Source: Tritrichomonas foetus
Lineage: Eukaryota > Parabasalia > Tritrichomonadida > Tritrichomonadidae
Assembly (NCBI GenBank): GCA_001839685.1
Contig: MLAK01000920.1
Coordinates: 1 to 47,149, forward strand
DNA length: 47,149 nucleotides
Direction: 5' to 3'
The notes under the pieces are model-generated. The model saw nothing but the letters and a program-made list of their open reading frames with translations, searched no databases and was not told where the DNA came from. The number at the start of each line of letters is the position of its first letter. The first letter of the stretch is position 1. The translations under genes and the position numbers were made by a program. This document shows, piece after piece, positions 1-9,732 of this stretch.

Positions 1-1837
1 TTTTGAATAAAACTATGTGTTAGGAATTTTCGACGTACATATTATATAATAAATTACCAGTTTTTGTTAGAATAAACGTATGGAATTCTTTCAAACTGAC
101 ACATTTTTTAAAAATGTGCATGGCGAAATTATTTGACCTAACTTCTTCACAAAAATTTATGAATTTGAATGAAATTTCGTTTCTCGATAATTCCTAGACA
201 GATTTTCCCGAAGTATGGTTTATTTTATTATACTACTGCTATATAAGAAGCTGTNAAAATTTGGGAACGATCTGTCGGTGAAAGTTTGGTTGCACACTTC
301 TGTGAAAACAGAAATTTGATATTTTTTCCTATGGAATTTACCTCTCTCTGTGAAAAAATAATTTTTCTTTCATATTCTTTATTATTCATATTCTTAATTC
401 TTTTTATTCTACAAATCAAGTAAGCGCATTTATGATATTTTGATTTCAAAATTTATTCTCTCAAAATCATTTTCACCTTTCTGATTTTCATCTCTATAAA
501 ATCTCTCAAAGTAATAGTGATTAGTATTTTATCTTGATTTTCTTGAACAATTAACTATTATGTTGACAATTACAAANCTCATAGGAAAATAAACGTATTT
601 CCAGGTTGTGTACTTTTGACAACCATAGTATCTGTATATTTGCACTTTTGAATGTTTTACCATTGGTTATGGAAAATNATTCAANAATAATATGAATTTA
701 GTACTTATTAATTATTATTTTTTCCTTCCATTCGCACGTTTGAGCTTATTGAATCAAAGTTTCTTATCGTCTAATTCTGAGTGATACGGNTTTAGATCAT
801 GATCGCAAATGAATAAAACAATGAAATTGCCTCATTACAATTATTATATTTAGAAAGAGTTAGAAATTTCGTCAGGGATAATTATACCGTATCAATATTG
901 CCTAATCAACCTCAATTAATCTCTCGATTTGGATAACGTTTTTCAGATATCAATTCATTACAAATTTGAATTCCGATTTCAATTTTTAGATGAAATTGTG
1001 ATATGCTTCAAATAATTGTGAATCGTAAAAATAATAGAATGAAAAAGTTGATTTTTTCGTATTTCCCATTTTTTCTCATGAATATTTAATAAACAGTTTT
1101 AATATTAAATATTTAATTTTAATATTCGATTCCTCAGAGCATAATAGAGCGTTTTTTTTTTAATTTTTATCTTTTATCCTGAGATAAATTTGTTTTTCAC
1201 TTTTGACAAAAAATTCAAACGTAAATATCTTTGTTATTTTACAATATTTATTGTTTTAATTTTTTTACATAACAAAACAATATATACTGTAAATATATAA
1301 ATATAAATATATATTTTTATTTTATACCTTTCTGAGATTTGCTCATTTTTTAAATTCAATACTTGAACGGCGGTTACAGTCGGCCCTTAAGGGGTTTTGA
1401 GAATTGAGATTGTAAAAGTTCTCAAAAGGTCACTTTTTGAGTAGTAATTATTCACTTTAAGAGGTCTTTTATTATTTTCAACAATTGAAAGTGACTTCCC
1501 CTCAAAAAGCTGTCATTGTGACGTCGCAAATTTGGTAAAAAATGATTTGATTACTTGTTATTATATCTAATCATGATTCAAGTACTTGTTCTAAGATCAT
1601 TGCTTGGATGTCTTATTTTGTATCTTATTATAGTTCTATATTCTACCCATTTGGTCCACAATTCGATCTGAATGATCACATATGATATCAAAATATTATC
1701 CACATCATTATTAAAATGGTAACTCATTATAGAAATGGTGACTCTTTCGAAAAATGGACAAATTTAATTGCTCGCCATTTTTTGAATGTAAAAGTTAATA
1801 AAACTTAAGTTTTGAAAAATCCAAATTTTCCAGATAA
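1..1837. other. Gene-poor AT-rich flank
   Basis: I see no credible gene here. The only longer open frame (minus strand, about 228-449) begins with TTG, contains an N and reads as low-complexity K/I/N sequence. Undetermined bases lie at 255, 577, 678, 685 and 790, so the assembly is weak here. The one structured part is a relatively GC-richer block near 1370-1530, described separately. The last 100 bases should hold the promoter of the glycosyltransferase gene, but I do not see a convincing TCA initiator close to its ATG. Confidence 0.6.
1384..1509. repeat. Cluster of short inverted repeats
   Basis: This short block holds a perfect 10-base palindrome (CCCTTAAGGG, 1384-1393) and a perfect 9-base stem (TTTTGAGAA 1395-1403 with TTCTCAAAA 1419-1427, 15-base loop). 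Two further arms overlap: 1429-1436 can pair with 1488-1495, and 1433-1441 can pair with 1501-1509. These last two pairings exclude each other because they share 1433-1436. It could be a structured RNA, the edge of a decayed mobile element, or chance. No known RNA family is recognised. Confidence 0.4.
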
Positions 1838-3040
1838 ATGAAGACCTTGATGTCCTCTCGAATTATCTACTTGGTTATTCCAATTATTTTACAGTTTCAC
1901 CAAACATTTTCTCGCAAAATCGATGTTAAAAATGATCAGAAATTATTTTTCCAAATAAAAATTCGAAATTCTCAACCCCTATTCAAGCCAACTTGGAAAT
2001 TAACAAAACCGTATGAAGAACTGCCAGGTTGGAAACCGGCTCCGATTCCAATAATTAATATTCCGAATAATATTCACTTCAAGCCTATTTTGTATGGAAC
2101 TAATGTCTCTATATGTGCAAAACAATTTAATATATCTGTTCCAGAAATTCCGAGTCAAGTGAATATATTGCGTGATGCCGTAGTTTATAAAAATGGTCAA
2201 ATTCATACACGGGAATTTTTATATGATCCTGAAACACAAATTCCGAAATTTTCTAAGAGCAGGCTCGAAGTCAATGTTTCAAATTTTGAGGTGATTGAAG
2301 AGGCAATTGCATTTTTTCACCCTTATCATAAAAATTATTTTCATTTTATGATAGAAACTTTTCCTTTGTTGCTTTTACATGGTAATGAAACGTTGAAAAA
2401 TTGTGTGATTTTACATCATCGATTTTTGACAAAACTATTTAATGAAATGATTGCTGCTTTGGATGTGAAATATATTCGAACTTTATTTGTAGGAACTCCT
2501 GTTGTCGTTCGGAAATTACATATTTCTAATCCTTACATTTTCACTGGTTATAATCAAAATGCCGTTCTTTATATGCGTAATTATATTTTGACGAAATATG
2601 GCTTGAATAAAAACAAGCCTGTTAAAAATATTTTATATAATAGAAATAAAAATAAATATAAAAATAGATTAATTGGGAATTTTGAAGAAATGGTAACTGT
2701 TTTAAATAAAACTTTTCCAGAAATGAATTTTGAATTCCCACAAGGAAAAGGGTTCATTGACCAGGCTTGTTTTTGGAGTAAAGTTAGATTGGTCGCTTGT
2801 GCACATGGATCATTATTGGCTAACATGATTTGGATGAGATCCAAGACAGTGGCGCTTGATTTCAATACAAATGTTTGCTTTAATGCTTTTGTTAAATTAG
2901 CAAAAACATTGGACATATACATCTTTGAAACTGTTTTCCCAATCCAATATCAAAAAATCATAATGACTGCTGATATTCCACTTGTAATAGAAATGATAAA
3001 AAGAGCCAATGAAATTTTGGCACAGTCTTCATTCGAATAA
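1838..3040 (+). CDS. GT61 (DUF563)-type glycosyltransferase, secretory pathway
   Basis: This is a 400-residue protein beginning MKTLMSSRII, with a hydrophobic stretch at about residues 6-25 that can act as a signal anchor, so it is probably a type II Golgi or ER membrane protein. The rest matches the pattern of family GT61. A His/Asn-rich motif around residues 160-175 (HKNYFHFMIETFPLLLL) corresponds to the family's conserved block before a short helix. The C-terminal ACAHGSLLANMIW near residue 320 corresponds to the HGAxLxNxxF block that contacts the nucleotide sugar. GT61 enzymes transfer xylose, arabinose or GlcNAc to glycans or to protein Ser/Thr. The substrate here cannot be read from sequence. 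Its length is ordinary for the family. The stop TAA lies in AATAAAAA, giving the UAAA that trichomonads use for polyadenylation. Confidence 0.75.
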   Translation: MKTLMSSRIIYLVIPIILQFHQTFSRKIDVKNDQKLFFQIKIRNSQPLFKPTWKLTKPYEELPGWKPAPIPIINIPNNIHFKPILYGTNVSICAKQFNISVPEIPSQVNILRDAVVYKNGQIHTREFLYDPETQIPKFSKSRLEVNVSNFEVIEEAIAFFHPYHKNYFHFMIETFPLLLLHGNETLKNCVILHHRFLTKLFNEMIAALDVKYIRTLFVGTPVVVRKLHISNPYIFTGYNQNAVLYMRNYILTKYGLNKNKPVKNILYNRNKNKYKNRLIGNFEEMVTVLNKTFPEMNFEFPQGKGFIDQACFWSKVRLVACAHGSLLANMIWMRSKTVALDFNTNVCFNAFVKLAKTLDIYIFETVFPIQYQKIIMTADIPLVIEMIKRANEILAQSSFE

Positions 3041-3648
3041 AAATATTTCAGTTTTTACAACTTGATATAATATGAAACACTTTGATAATGTATATGAAAT
3101 TATGATAGATACACCGATAATCTGCCCGTTTGTGACATTATAATGTTGGCTAAGTCTTTGTGGGCCCTTATTATTTCTAATTCCCAGATTTTGTTTTTTA
3201 AATGATAATTACAATAATATTAGGTTTTCAGATAGGAATCATCTTGGTGTTTGATGATTTGTATTTTCCATGACTGTGATTGGAATTAAATATCCCTTAA
3301 TGCTCATAATTCGCTGTAATGTTGTGAATTTGGTTTATATCTTACTAAATGTAGAAATGGTAATTTATCTTTTTTCTCTAATTATTTTTTATAATAGTCA
3401 AAATCAATGTCTTCCAAACTTAATAATGGTATATGGAGTCTTTTTTCCAAGAAAATCTAATTTGAGTGGTCGATCTTTCCAGAACACATCTCTTAGAAAA
3501 CGAGCTTTCAAACCCGAGCATGTTTGCCAAACTTGGGAAAAGTAAAATTATCATATTAATTGTTACTTATAAGAATCACTAGAATTTGACTTGATTAAAG
3601 AAATGCATCTGAAGCATAATATAGTAATATTTATACCACTATTACTCA

Positions 3649-3792
3649 CTAGATCTATTTATTAACTGGATCTATTTATTAACTGGATCTATTTATTAAC
3701 TGGATCTATTTATTAACTGGATCTATTTATTAACTGGATCTATTTATTAACTGGATCTATTTATTAACTGGATCTATTTATTAACTTGATCT
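3649..3792. repeat. 17-bp tandem repeat, 8 full copies
   Basis: The unit CTGGATCTATTTATTAA is repeated head to tail. The first copy (3649-3665) differs at one base (CTAGATCT). The next seven copies (3666-3784) are identical, and a partial degenerate ninth (CTTGATCT) ends at 3792. The near identity suggests a young array or continuing slippage. It lies in non-coding DNA. Since 17 is not a multiple of 3, a coding role is unlikely. Confidence 0.95.
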
Positions 3793-3989
3793 CCAATATA
3801 TTGTTGGTTCAATTTATTCAATTCGTTTAGTAAAGGTCTCACTCAAATTAGTGATGTGGAAAACCCCCACAAATATGCCCATATTTTTTTCTGGAAAAAT
3901 GGAGAATTTTCTACTTTTAAATATTACTTTCATTAAACATTGATTGATTGTATTTAATTTTAAATCTTTAATTTAGGAAACTAGTGATT

Positions 3990-4375
3990 TTATTTCCATT
4001 TCTACACACACAAAACAGTAATGATTCTCCATAAATGTACATGATCCAGAAGAAAGAATCTAAGGCTCACCAACCTACCGATTTCTTCGATGTCCAGAGA
4101 CAGATTTTCGAGTCTGTCAGAAAAATAGTCTCAATTTAAGGATATTATTTCGAGCACAAAACAGATAATAACAAAGATAATCCCAAATTTCTTTAATGGT
4201 TGTAGCTGGTTCGCTAGAAATTAGCTGAGACATATAAGCCAGATGTCTAGAACAGAGTGATTTTGAACACAGTAAAAAGATTGGGCTGATTGACCTTACA
4301 AGAATCTAAATACAATGGAAATAAAGAACAAACTTCTCACAAAATCTTCTTGATGGAATTTACAATAGTTCATTA
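3990..4375 (-). pseudogene. Possible decayed ORF, unknown family
   Basis: Reading the minus strand from an ATG near 4372, coding-like protein appears in successive frames. First comes MNYCKFHQEDFVRS. A shift near 4330 then gives a segment containing LDSCKVNQPNLF. A shift near 4245 gives a segment with SSEPATTIKEIWDYL and FCARNN. A shift near 4130 gives a segment with DRLENLSLDIEEIGRL. Each has mixed charged and hydrophobic composition, unlike the K/N/I-rich frames of the surrounding DNA. I do not recognise the family. A pseudogene with several indels would explain it, but chance open frames cannot be excluded. Confidence 0.25.
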
Positions 4376-4921
4376 CACCAACCACCTATATTTTTAGTGA
4401 ATTCATGATGAATTTCTAAACACCTGGATATTCGACTCGAAAGACCAGTCATCATTGTTAAACCCTTTGTCTCTCTCATATTGTGACTAAATTTTTAATG
4501 AATCCTAGTCTAAATAGTGTCACATGGTGAAAGCCTTCTTTCAAAGCATTTAAAGGATTATTCCAAAGAAATTTACATGTTCGAATCATAATGTTAAATT
4601 TACATAAACGAAAAAATGATATTATGATTCATAACAAAAAACACTCATCCTGTCATAACAAATTTCTCTATTTATTGGGTTGCTTGAATTAAGATTATAA
4701 TCATTTCTATCGAAAAAAGCATTTATGTTTTTTTTTTCCACTTAAAGCAAGAAATTACACTGCAATGATGATATCATGAAAGAAAACAATAAATTGTTAT
4801 GAATGAGAAACTGAAAGAGAAAGCGCCGAATTTGTTTAGAAGAGGTATACGTTAAATTAAACTTTTTCATATTAAAATAATCGTGTACAACCAGATAACA
4901 ACTTAAAATTGAATGAAAATC

Positions 4922-4926
4922 TCACA
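4922..4926 (+). promoter_or_regulatory. Candidate TCA initiator (Inr)
   Basis: TCACA fits the Trichomonas initiator core (TCA, then pyrimidine, then T or A). The presumed first transcribed A (4924) would lie 8 bases before the ATG at 4932, the short spacing typical of trichomonad messages. This is a prediction from the motif only. Confidence 0.4.
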
Positions 4927-4931
4927 TAAAA

Positions 4932-6695
4932 ATGTCGAAATCTCCAAGAAAACTACACAATATGAGCCCATCTGAGCCTCCACAGTCACACGAGTCACAT
5001 TTCCGTCGAAATTATTCATCCGTAGGCGGCGGCGATTTCGGTATTTTGCAATTTGATGAAAACAATTGTAAAGATCCTCCACAATTCACAGAATCTGCTA
5101 CAATCGAAGCACTCAATCGCGTTGGTGTCACTCCAGAGGACATCGTCCCGCTTTCGCGTGAGGAGAAACTTCGTATTCCTGGAGATTCTATTATCAAAGA
5201 TAGAATCATCAATGAACTCGAACAGAGACGTCTTGACACAATTAGGCAAGTTAAGGAAGCACGCATGACAATTATTTCCGAACAAGAACGAAAACAGCAA
5301 TTCAACCAAAAATATAGAAATCGGACAACCGGAAATACAAAAACGGTTGCTGACCAAGAACTCATTAAATTACAGCAAAGCCAAAAGCGAGAAGTAGAAC
5401 AAATCATTTGCAATGAAATCATCAAAAATGAAATGAAAAATCAGGAAATTGAAAGAGCCAAAAAAATGCAAGAAATCATAAAAATGCAAGAAGAAATGAA
5501 GAAAAAGAAACACCAGGAAGAAGTTCAGAAACGAAAAGAAAGAGAAGCAAAAGTAATGGCAAGAGTCAAACAGCGGGAGCTTGAAATTGCTGAAGCTAAA
5601 GCCAAACAAGAGGCCGAAGAACTTCGCAGAAAAGAACAAGAAGCGGAAGCTGAAAGAAAACGCAGAGAAGATGCAGAAAAATTCGAAAAGTTGAAAGAAG
5701 AAAGAATGAAAAAACTGATGGAAGAACGAAAACGAAAAGAAGAAGAAGAACTTTTGAAGAAAGAAGAAAGAGATGCTGAATTAAAACGAAGAGAAGAAGA
5801 AAGGATCAAGCAAAGACAAGAAGAGCTTGAAAATCTGAAACTTCAACATCAAGAATTAATGAAAAAACAACTCGAAAGAATGTCTGCTTCTCAAAGACGC
5901 GAAAAAGAAGAATTGGAGAAGAAAATCCAAAAAATGCAAGAAGATGATCAAATCCTACAAAAAAGACTCGAAGAACATAAGAAACGAAAAGAACAAGAAT
6001 TATTGGAAGTTAAGAAAAAGAACGAAGAAAGATTCCAACGTTCAAAAGATACAATTAAAAGATTGGAAGAAGCTGAACATCAAAGAAAATTAGGTTTACA
6101 AAAGAAAAATGATGAAGCAATGATTAGATATAATCAAATAAAAGAAGAAAAACAAAAGAAAATCGATCAAGCAAGATTAGAAGAAGAAGGAAAAGCTCAA
6201 CAAAGATTGGAAAAGAAACGAAGAGCAGAAGAAATATTGAAACAACAAATTGAATCATTTAATCAGAAAATGGCTGAAAAAGATGCAAAATTCGAAGCTA
6301 TGAAAAAGAAAGCTGAAGAGGATATGCAAAACAAGGCAGCAATGCAATGGTTGAAGATAAGAATTGGTGAAGATAATGCAAAAAGATTACAAAGAAGAAC
6401 TGAATATGAAAAAGTTGTGGCACAAAGAAGTATTGATGAGAAAATGAAGACAGTTGAAATGCTTCAAGAAGAAAAACAAAATGAAACGAAATTGAAAATG
6501 GCAAGAACAAAAGAGTTACAAAGAAAGAAGGCTGAAATGATGGATGAATTAAAAGTTTTAATTGCACAAGGTGTAGATGAGCAATCCTTACAAAATCTGG
6601 CCGATAAGTTTGGTGTTGATATAGAAAGTGTTAGATCCAGGTATGCCTCAGCAAGACGCTCTGGTGGTCTTGGAAGAAGTATGAATATCGAATAA
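4932..6695 (+). CDS. Long Glu/Lys/Arg-rich coiled-coil protein (trichohyalin/plectin-like)
   Basis: The 587-residue protein starts MSKSPRKLHNMS and has two parts. Residues about 1-140 are Ser/Pro-containing and then form a compact segment with EALNRVGVTPEDIVPLSREE, a pattern seen in other protist cytoskeletal proteins. From about 150 to 530 it is one continuous, highly charged alpha-helix of E, K, R, Q and A without prolines, resembling the trichohyalin-plectin homology class of ciliary and basal-body proteins. The C-terminal 60 residues (from about MDELKVLIAQGVDEQ) again look folded and end in basic RSGGLGRS. A structural role in the flagellar apparatus, costa or axostyle is plausible, but such composition gives weak homology. 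An initiator-like TCACA lies 8 bases before the ATG. Confidence 0.7.
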   Translation: MSKSPRKLHNMSPSEPPQSHESHFRRNYSSVGGGDFGILQFDENNCKDPPQFTESATIEALNRVGVTPEDIVPLSREEKLRIPGDSIIKDRIINELEQRRLDTIRQVKEARMTIISEQERKQQFNQKYRNRTTGNTKTVADQELIKLQQSQKREVEQIICNEIIKNEMKNQEIERAKKMQEIIKMQEEMKKKKHQEEVQKRKEREAKVMARVKQRELEIAEAKAKQEAEELRRKEQEAEAERKRREDAEKFEKLKEERMKKLMEERKRKEEEELLKKEERDAELKRREEERIKQRQEELENLKLQHQELMKKQLERMSASQRREKEELEKKIQKMQEDDQILQKRLEEHKKRKEQELLEVKKKNEERFQRSKDTIKRLEEAEHQRKLGLQKKNDEAMIRYNQIKEEKQKKIDQARLEEEGKAQQRLEKKRRAEEILKQQIESFNQKMAEKDAKFEAMKKKAEEDMQNKAAMQWLKIRIGEDNAKRLQRRTEYEKVVAQRSIDEKMKTVEMLQEEKQNETKLKMARTKELQRKKAEMMDELKVLIAQGVDEQSLQNLADKFGVDIESVRSRYASARRSGGLGRSMNIE

Positions 6696-7086
6696 TTTTT
6701 ATGAAATAATCTTTATATAAACGTGTGTATAATTAAACATTATTCTTGGTTAAAATTCTTCTTAAATTTTACTTTGTCAAAATCAAATTGTGATCTAATT
6801 GATATAAAACATATCAGAAATCAAAAACATAAAAGTTGGGAATATGATCATATTTCCAGTTCATTTCTAGTTTTATTTGAATTCATGATCAAATCAATGT
6901 CTTGTCTAAAGCGTAATGCACATGTTCAATCAGTAATGAATGTCGTAATTAACCTAATCAAGTGATTAATCGAAAAAATCCGACATGATTTTAATTGACC
7001 AAATATTGATTTAATAGTACCAAAAAATTAAATCAATTTCTATAATCCGTTAAATATCTAAACGGACAATTCAATTATCTTTGTTG
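6696..7086 (+). other. Intergenic, AT-rich
   Basis: This 391-base gap lies between two plus-strand genes. The open frame at 6723-6965 begins with GTG, is hydrophobic and K/N-rich, and looks like chance. Possible regulatory words before the RING gene are TAAACGGA at 7059-7066 and TCAATTA at 7071-7077. Confidence 0.6.
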
Positions 7087-8886
7087 ATGTCTGTTTCTTT
7101 TGATCAACTTTTCGAAAGTTCTGATCTGAAAGACGATTCGATTCGCGTAACAAAAGGAAAATGCGACTTTTCAGGATCAGATTTGAACATTACAAAAAAT
7201 CATGTTTTATATTTTGAAAATTCGCAAGAGTTTACCTGCAAAAGTATTACAATATCCGACTGTTCAGTTGAAATATACGACTTAACCATGAATGGGTCAA
7301 TTACGGTAAAAAATGGAAAATTAAAAATGACAAATTGCCACATTCACAACCCAGACAATGCTTGCGATTATGTTTTAGCAGCTTTAGATCGAAGTCGAGT
7401 GAATATAAATAAATGTTCTTTCGGTGATACAGAAAAGTTTGGATTATGTGCAGATGATCGATCCGTCATTGAAATTGAATCTTCATCAGTTACAAACACA
7501 AAATTATTTGCAGTTGTTTTATCATCTTTCTCAATTTTACACGCTTATGATTGCATTTTCACAGATAGCAAAGCAGATCTCATTTTCGGCGAAAGTGACT
7601 GCACAATATTAATGTGGAGATGTACGATTAGCAGAACACCGAGGCTTGGAATTAGCGCCGGAAACCGATGCTCATTAAATATGAATTATTGCACAGTTGA
7701 AAAATGCGAAAGTGGAGCTTTAAGTACATGTTACTGTGAACGTGTATTCATTGAAAATTCTACATTTAGTGATATTCCTCATACAGCCATCTTGTTCGAA
7801 CAATCAACAGCGTTGGTTAAACGAACGGTTATTTACAATTGTAATGGAAATGCAATAAATTCATCACGTGGATCAAAAGTTATTCTTTCGCATTCAAACT
7901 TTAGAGATACAACTTATCCACCTGTTGCACTTTGTGAAAAGTCTGTTGGATTTTTAAAGAAATGCACAATATCGAATTCAGAAATGAGTGGAATTATCGT
8001 TCGAAGTGGATCAAAAGCATCAATTGATAAATGTTCAATTGAGCGAGTTAAACAATGCGGAATAATTGTAAGTGATTCGAATGATGTTTCACTATCTTCT
8101 TGTTTCATAATTGGCTGTGGCGAGAGTTGTTTAATGGTTTATAATCATAGTAGTGTGCTTGTGAGATCATGTTTCTTTATTGGACCATCAAAAACCGCAA
8201 TTAATGTGTTCACAGGAGGATTTGTTGATGCAAATGACTCAACAATTTGTGGAATGAGAGATCAATGTGTTTGGATTCATCATGGTGGCTCTACAAGAAT
8301 GTCAACAACTTTGATGCAAACTGATGAATTCGAATCATTTGAAGGCGTCTTTGAAAAAATAAAAGAGATTTCTTTAGACGACATAAAACGTGATATTCCT
8401 GATGAAAAAATATTCAAAGTAGAGTCTGAAAGACCTGTTATATCAACTGGTGGTTTTGTGGTTGGAAGAGGAAGTCATGACTTACTCATGAATATTAATA
8501 GCGATGATCCTATTCCAGGTGTTTATTCAACACATCCAAAATGTAAAGTTTGTGGTGAAGATTCAAACGGAAATCATTATTCACCATGTGGGCATTGCTT
8601 ATACTGTAAAAAGTGCTGGGAAAAAATAAAAGATGATGAGAAACCAACTACTTGCGAATTATGTTTAATGCCAATAGATAAAGTTGTTTCACCAATCGAT
8701 TGCTCACATGACGATAATGAAAATATTTGTGGAATTTGTTTAGAAGGAAAAGTAGACACAATTATTGTACCATGCGGCCATACTATCTGTTATGAATGTG
8801 CAGAACATTGGTATTCAGATAATTCTGAATGTCCATTTTGCAGAGAAGCCTTATCAAAAGCTAGAAGATATGTATCATATTCATGA
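7087..8886 (+). CDS. Parallel beta-helix protein with two C-terminal RING fingers (probable E3 ubiquitin ligase)
   Basis: The start is the ATG at 7087, giving 599 residues; the two codons before it are TTG, not ATG. Residues about 20-400 consist of roughly 23-residue repeats with alternating hydrophobics, Asn and small residues (for example SSVTNTKLFAVVLSS and SSCFIIGCGESCLMVY), as in right-handed parallel beta-helix (PbH1) domains. Two RING-like zinc sites follow. The first starts with CKVC at 486-489 and has SPCGHCLYCKKCW and CELC. The second starts with CGIC at 548-551 and has VPCGHTICYECAEHW and CPFC. The second is a textbook C3HC4 RING of the IAP/cIAP type. RING proteins recruit E2 enzymes, and the beta-helix probably binds the substrate. 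It is cytosolic, with no signal peptide or membrane segment. Confidence 0.8.
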   Translation: MSVSFDQLFESSDLKDDSIRVTKGKCDFSGSDLNITKNHVLYFENSQEFTCKSITISDCSVEIYDLTMNGSITVKNGKLKMTNCHIHNPDNACDYVLAALDRSRVNINKCSFGDTEKFGLCADDRSVIEIESSSVTNTKLFAVVLSSFSILHAYDCIFTDSKADLIFGESDCTILMWRCTISRTPRLGISAGNRCSLNMNYCTVEKCESGALSTCYCERVFIENSTFSDIPHTAILFEQSTALVKRTVIYNCNGNAINSSRGSKVILSHSNFRDTTYPPVALCEKSVGFLKKCTISNSEMSGIIVRSGSKASIDKCSIERVKQCGIIVSDSNDVSLSSCFIIGCGESCLMVYNHSSVLVRSCFFIGPSKTAINVFTGGFVDANDSTICGMRDQCVWIHHGGSTRMSTTLMQTDEFESFEGVFEKIKEISLDDIKRDIPDEKIFKVESERPVISTGGFVVGRGSHDLLMNINSDDPIPGVYSTHPKCKVCGEDSNGNHYSPCGHCLYCKKCWEKIKDDEKPTTCELCLMPIDKVVSPIDCSHDDNENICGICLEGKVDTIIVPCGHTICYECAEHWYSDNSECPFCREALSKARRYVSYS

Positions 8887-9123
8887 AGAAGATATTTTTT
8901 TATATTTATTTGTTTAATTTCTTATTTAAAGTATAGATAGTGTTTGAAACGATATGCTTTTTTTTTGATAGTTTTATTGCTTTTCATGTAAATCTTTTTG
9001 AATTAATCTGGAATCATCAATTCTGAAAAAGTGCCAATCATCTTTCTGAAAAAGTTAAAAAATTGGGAGCGAAAACGTAATGTGGTTTTCTCAATTCTAC
9101 GATTACAAAATAAAATTTCTTTC

Positions 9124-9732
9124 ATGAGACAGTCATCGCGCGGACTCAAGACTCAGAAAGTTGTTATGCTCGGAGCTGCTTCCACAGGAAAGACCTCAAT
9201 TGTAAACAAGTTTGCACACAACCGTTTTTCAGCGACATCTGAATCAACAATTGGCGCCGCATTCGTCTCCAAGATTATGCAAGTTGGCCAGAAGGAGGTC
9301 AAGCTCGAAATTTGGGACACAGGAGGCTCCGAAAAATACCGCTCGCTTGCCCCAATGTACTACAGAGACACTCATGCAGCAATTATCGTCTTCGACTTGA
9401 CCTCCCCATCGTCACTGAATGATGCCCAAATCTGGCTCGATGAACTGAAAGAGAGAGGCCCTGTAAAATGCATCATCGCGTGCGCCGCAAATAAAGCCGA
9501 TCTTGCTGGACAACGCCAAATCGACGAAGACAAAATCAAAGAATTCACTGAAAAGAATCAAGTCAATTTTATGCGCGAAACTTCTGCTTTAAACGGACAG
9601 AATATCACCGAACTATTTACGGAAATCAGTGAGAAGCTTTTGAGCGTTGTGGACGCTGATGTTGTCGAGGAGGACCACAACGTCATCCTTGAAGCCCCAG
9701 CAAATAATGATAATCAGAAGAAATGTTGCTAA
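9124..9732 (+). CDS. Rab5-like small GTPase with altered switch II (WDTGGSE)
   Basis: The open frame extends upstream to a GTG, but the first ATG is at 9124 and gives a normal 202-residue Rab (MRQSSRGLKT). It has the P-loop GAASTGKT (17-24), switch I with ESTIGAAF (40-47) as in Rab5, NKAD (123-126), the SA motif at 154-155 and a C-terminal KKCC for double geranylgeranylation. Switch II reads WDTGGSE (64-70) where Rabs have WDTAGQE. The catalytic glutamine (Ras Gln61) is therefore Ser69, and the preceding Ala is Gly. Known substitutions at this Gln slow GTP hydrolysis. A Rab5/Rab21-like role in early endocytosis is an inference from switch I. Possible upstream signals are AAAACGTAA at 9072 and TCAATT at 9091. 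Confidence 0.9.
   Translation: MRQSSRGLKTQKVVMLGAASTGKTSIVNKFAHNRFSATSESTIGAAFVSKIMQVGQKEVKLEIWDTGGSEKYRSLAPMYYRDTHAAIIVFDLTSPSSLNDAQIWLDELKERGPVKCIIACAANKADLAGQRQIDEDKIKEFTEKNQVNFMRETSALNGQNITELFTEISEKLLSVVDADVVEEDHNVILEAPANNDNQKKCC

Larger units (their letters stand above)
3041..4931. other. Intergenic region with tandem repeat and ORF relics
   Basis: No intact gene is convincing in these 1.9 kb. A 91-codon ATG frame at 3270-3545 (plus strand) has a hydrophobic, low-complexity first half and resembles nothing I know. A near-perfect 17-bp tandem repeat occupies 3649-3784. Between about 3990 and 4375 the minus strand reads as coding-like segments in alternating frames, listed separately. The 200 bases before 4932 are AT-rich promoter sequence for the coiled-coil gene. 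Confidence 0.5.

Noticed and set aside
228..449. 73-codon minus-strand open frame
   Set aside because: It starts with TTG, contains an undetermined base, and reads as K/I/N-rich AT noise.
3270..3545. 91-codon ATG open frame on the plus strand
   Set aside because: The first half is hydrophobic low complexity, there is no recognisable domain, and length and composition are within chance for AT-rich DNA.
5012..5809. Several long minus-strand frames across the coiled-coil gene
   Set aside because: They mirror GAA/AAG-rich sense codons and give F/S/L-rich protein, the usual antisense artefact.
6723..6965. 80-codon plus-strand frame after the coiled-coil gene
   Set aside because: It begins with GTG rather than ATG and has no protein-like pattern.
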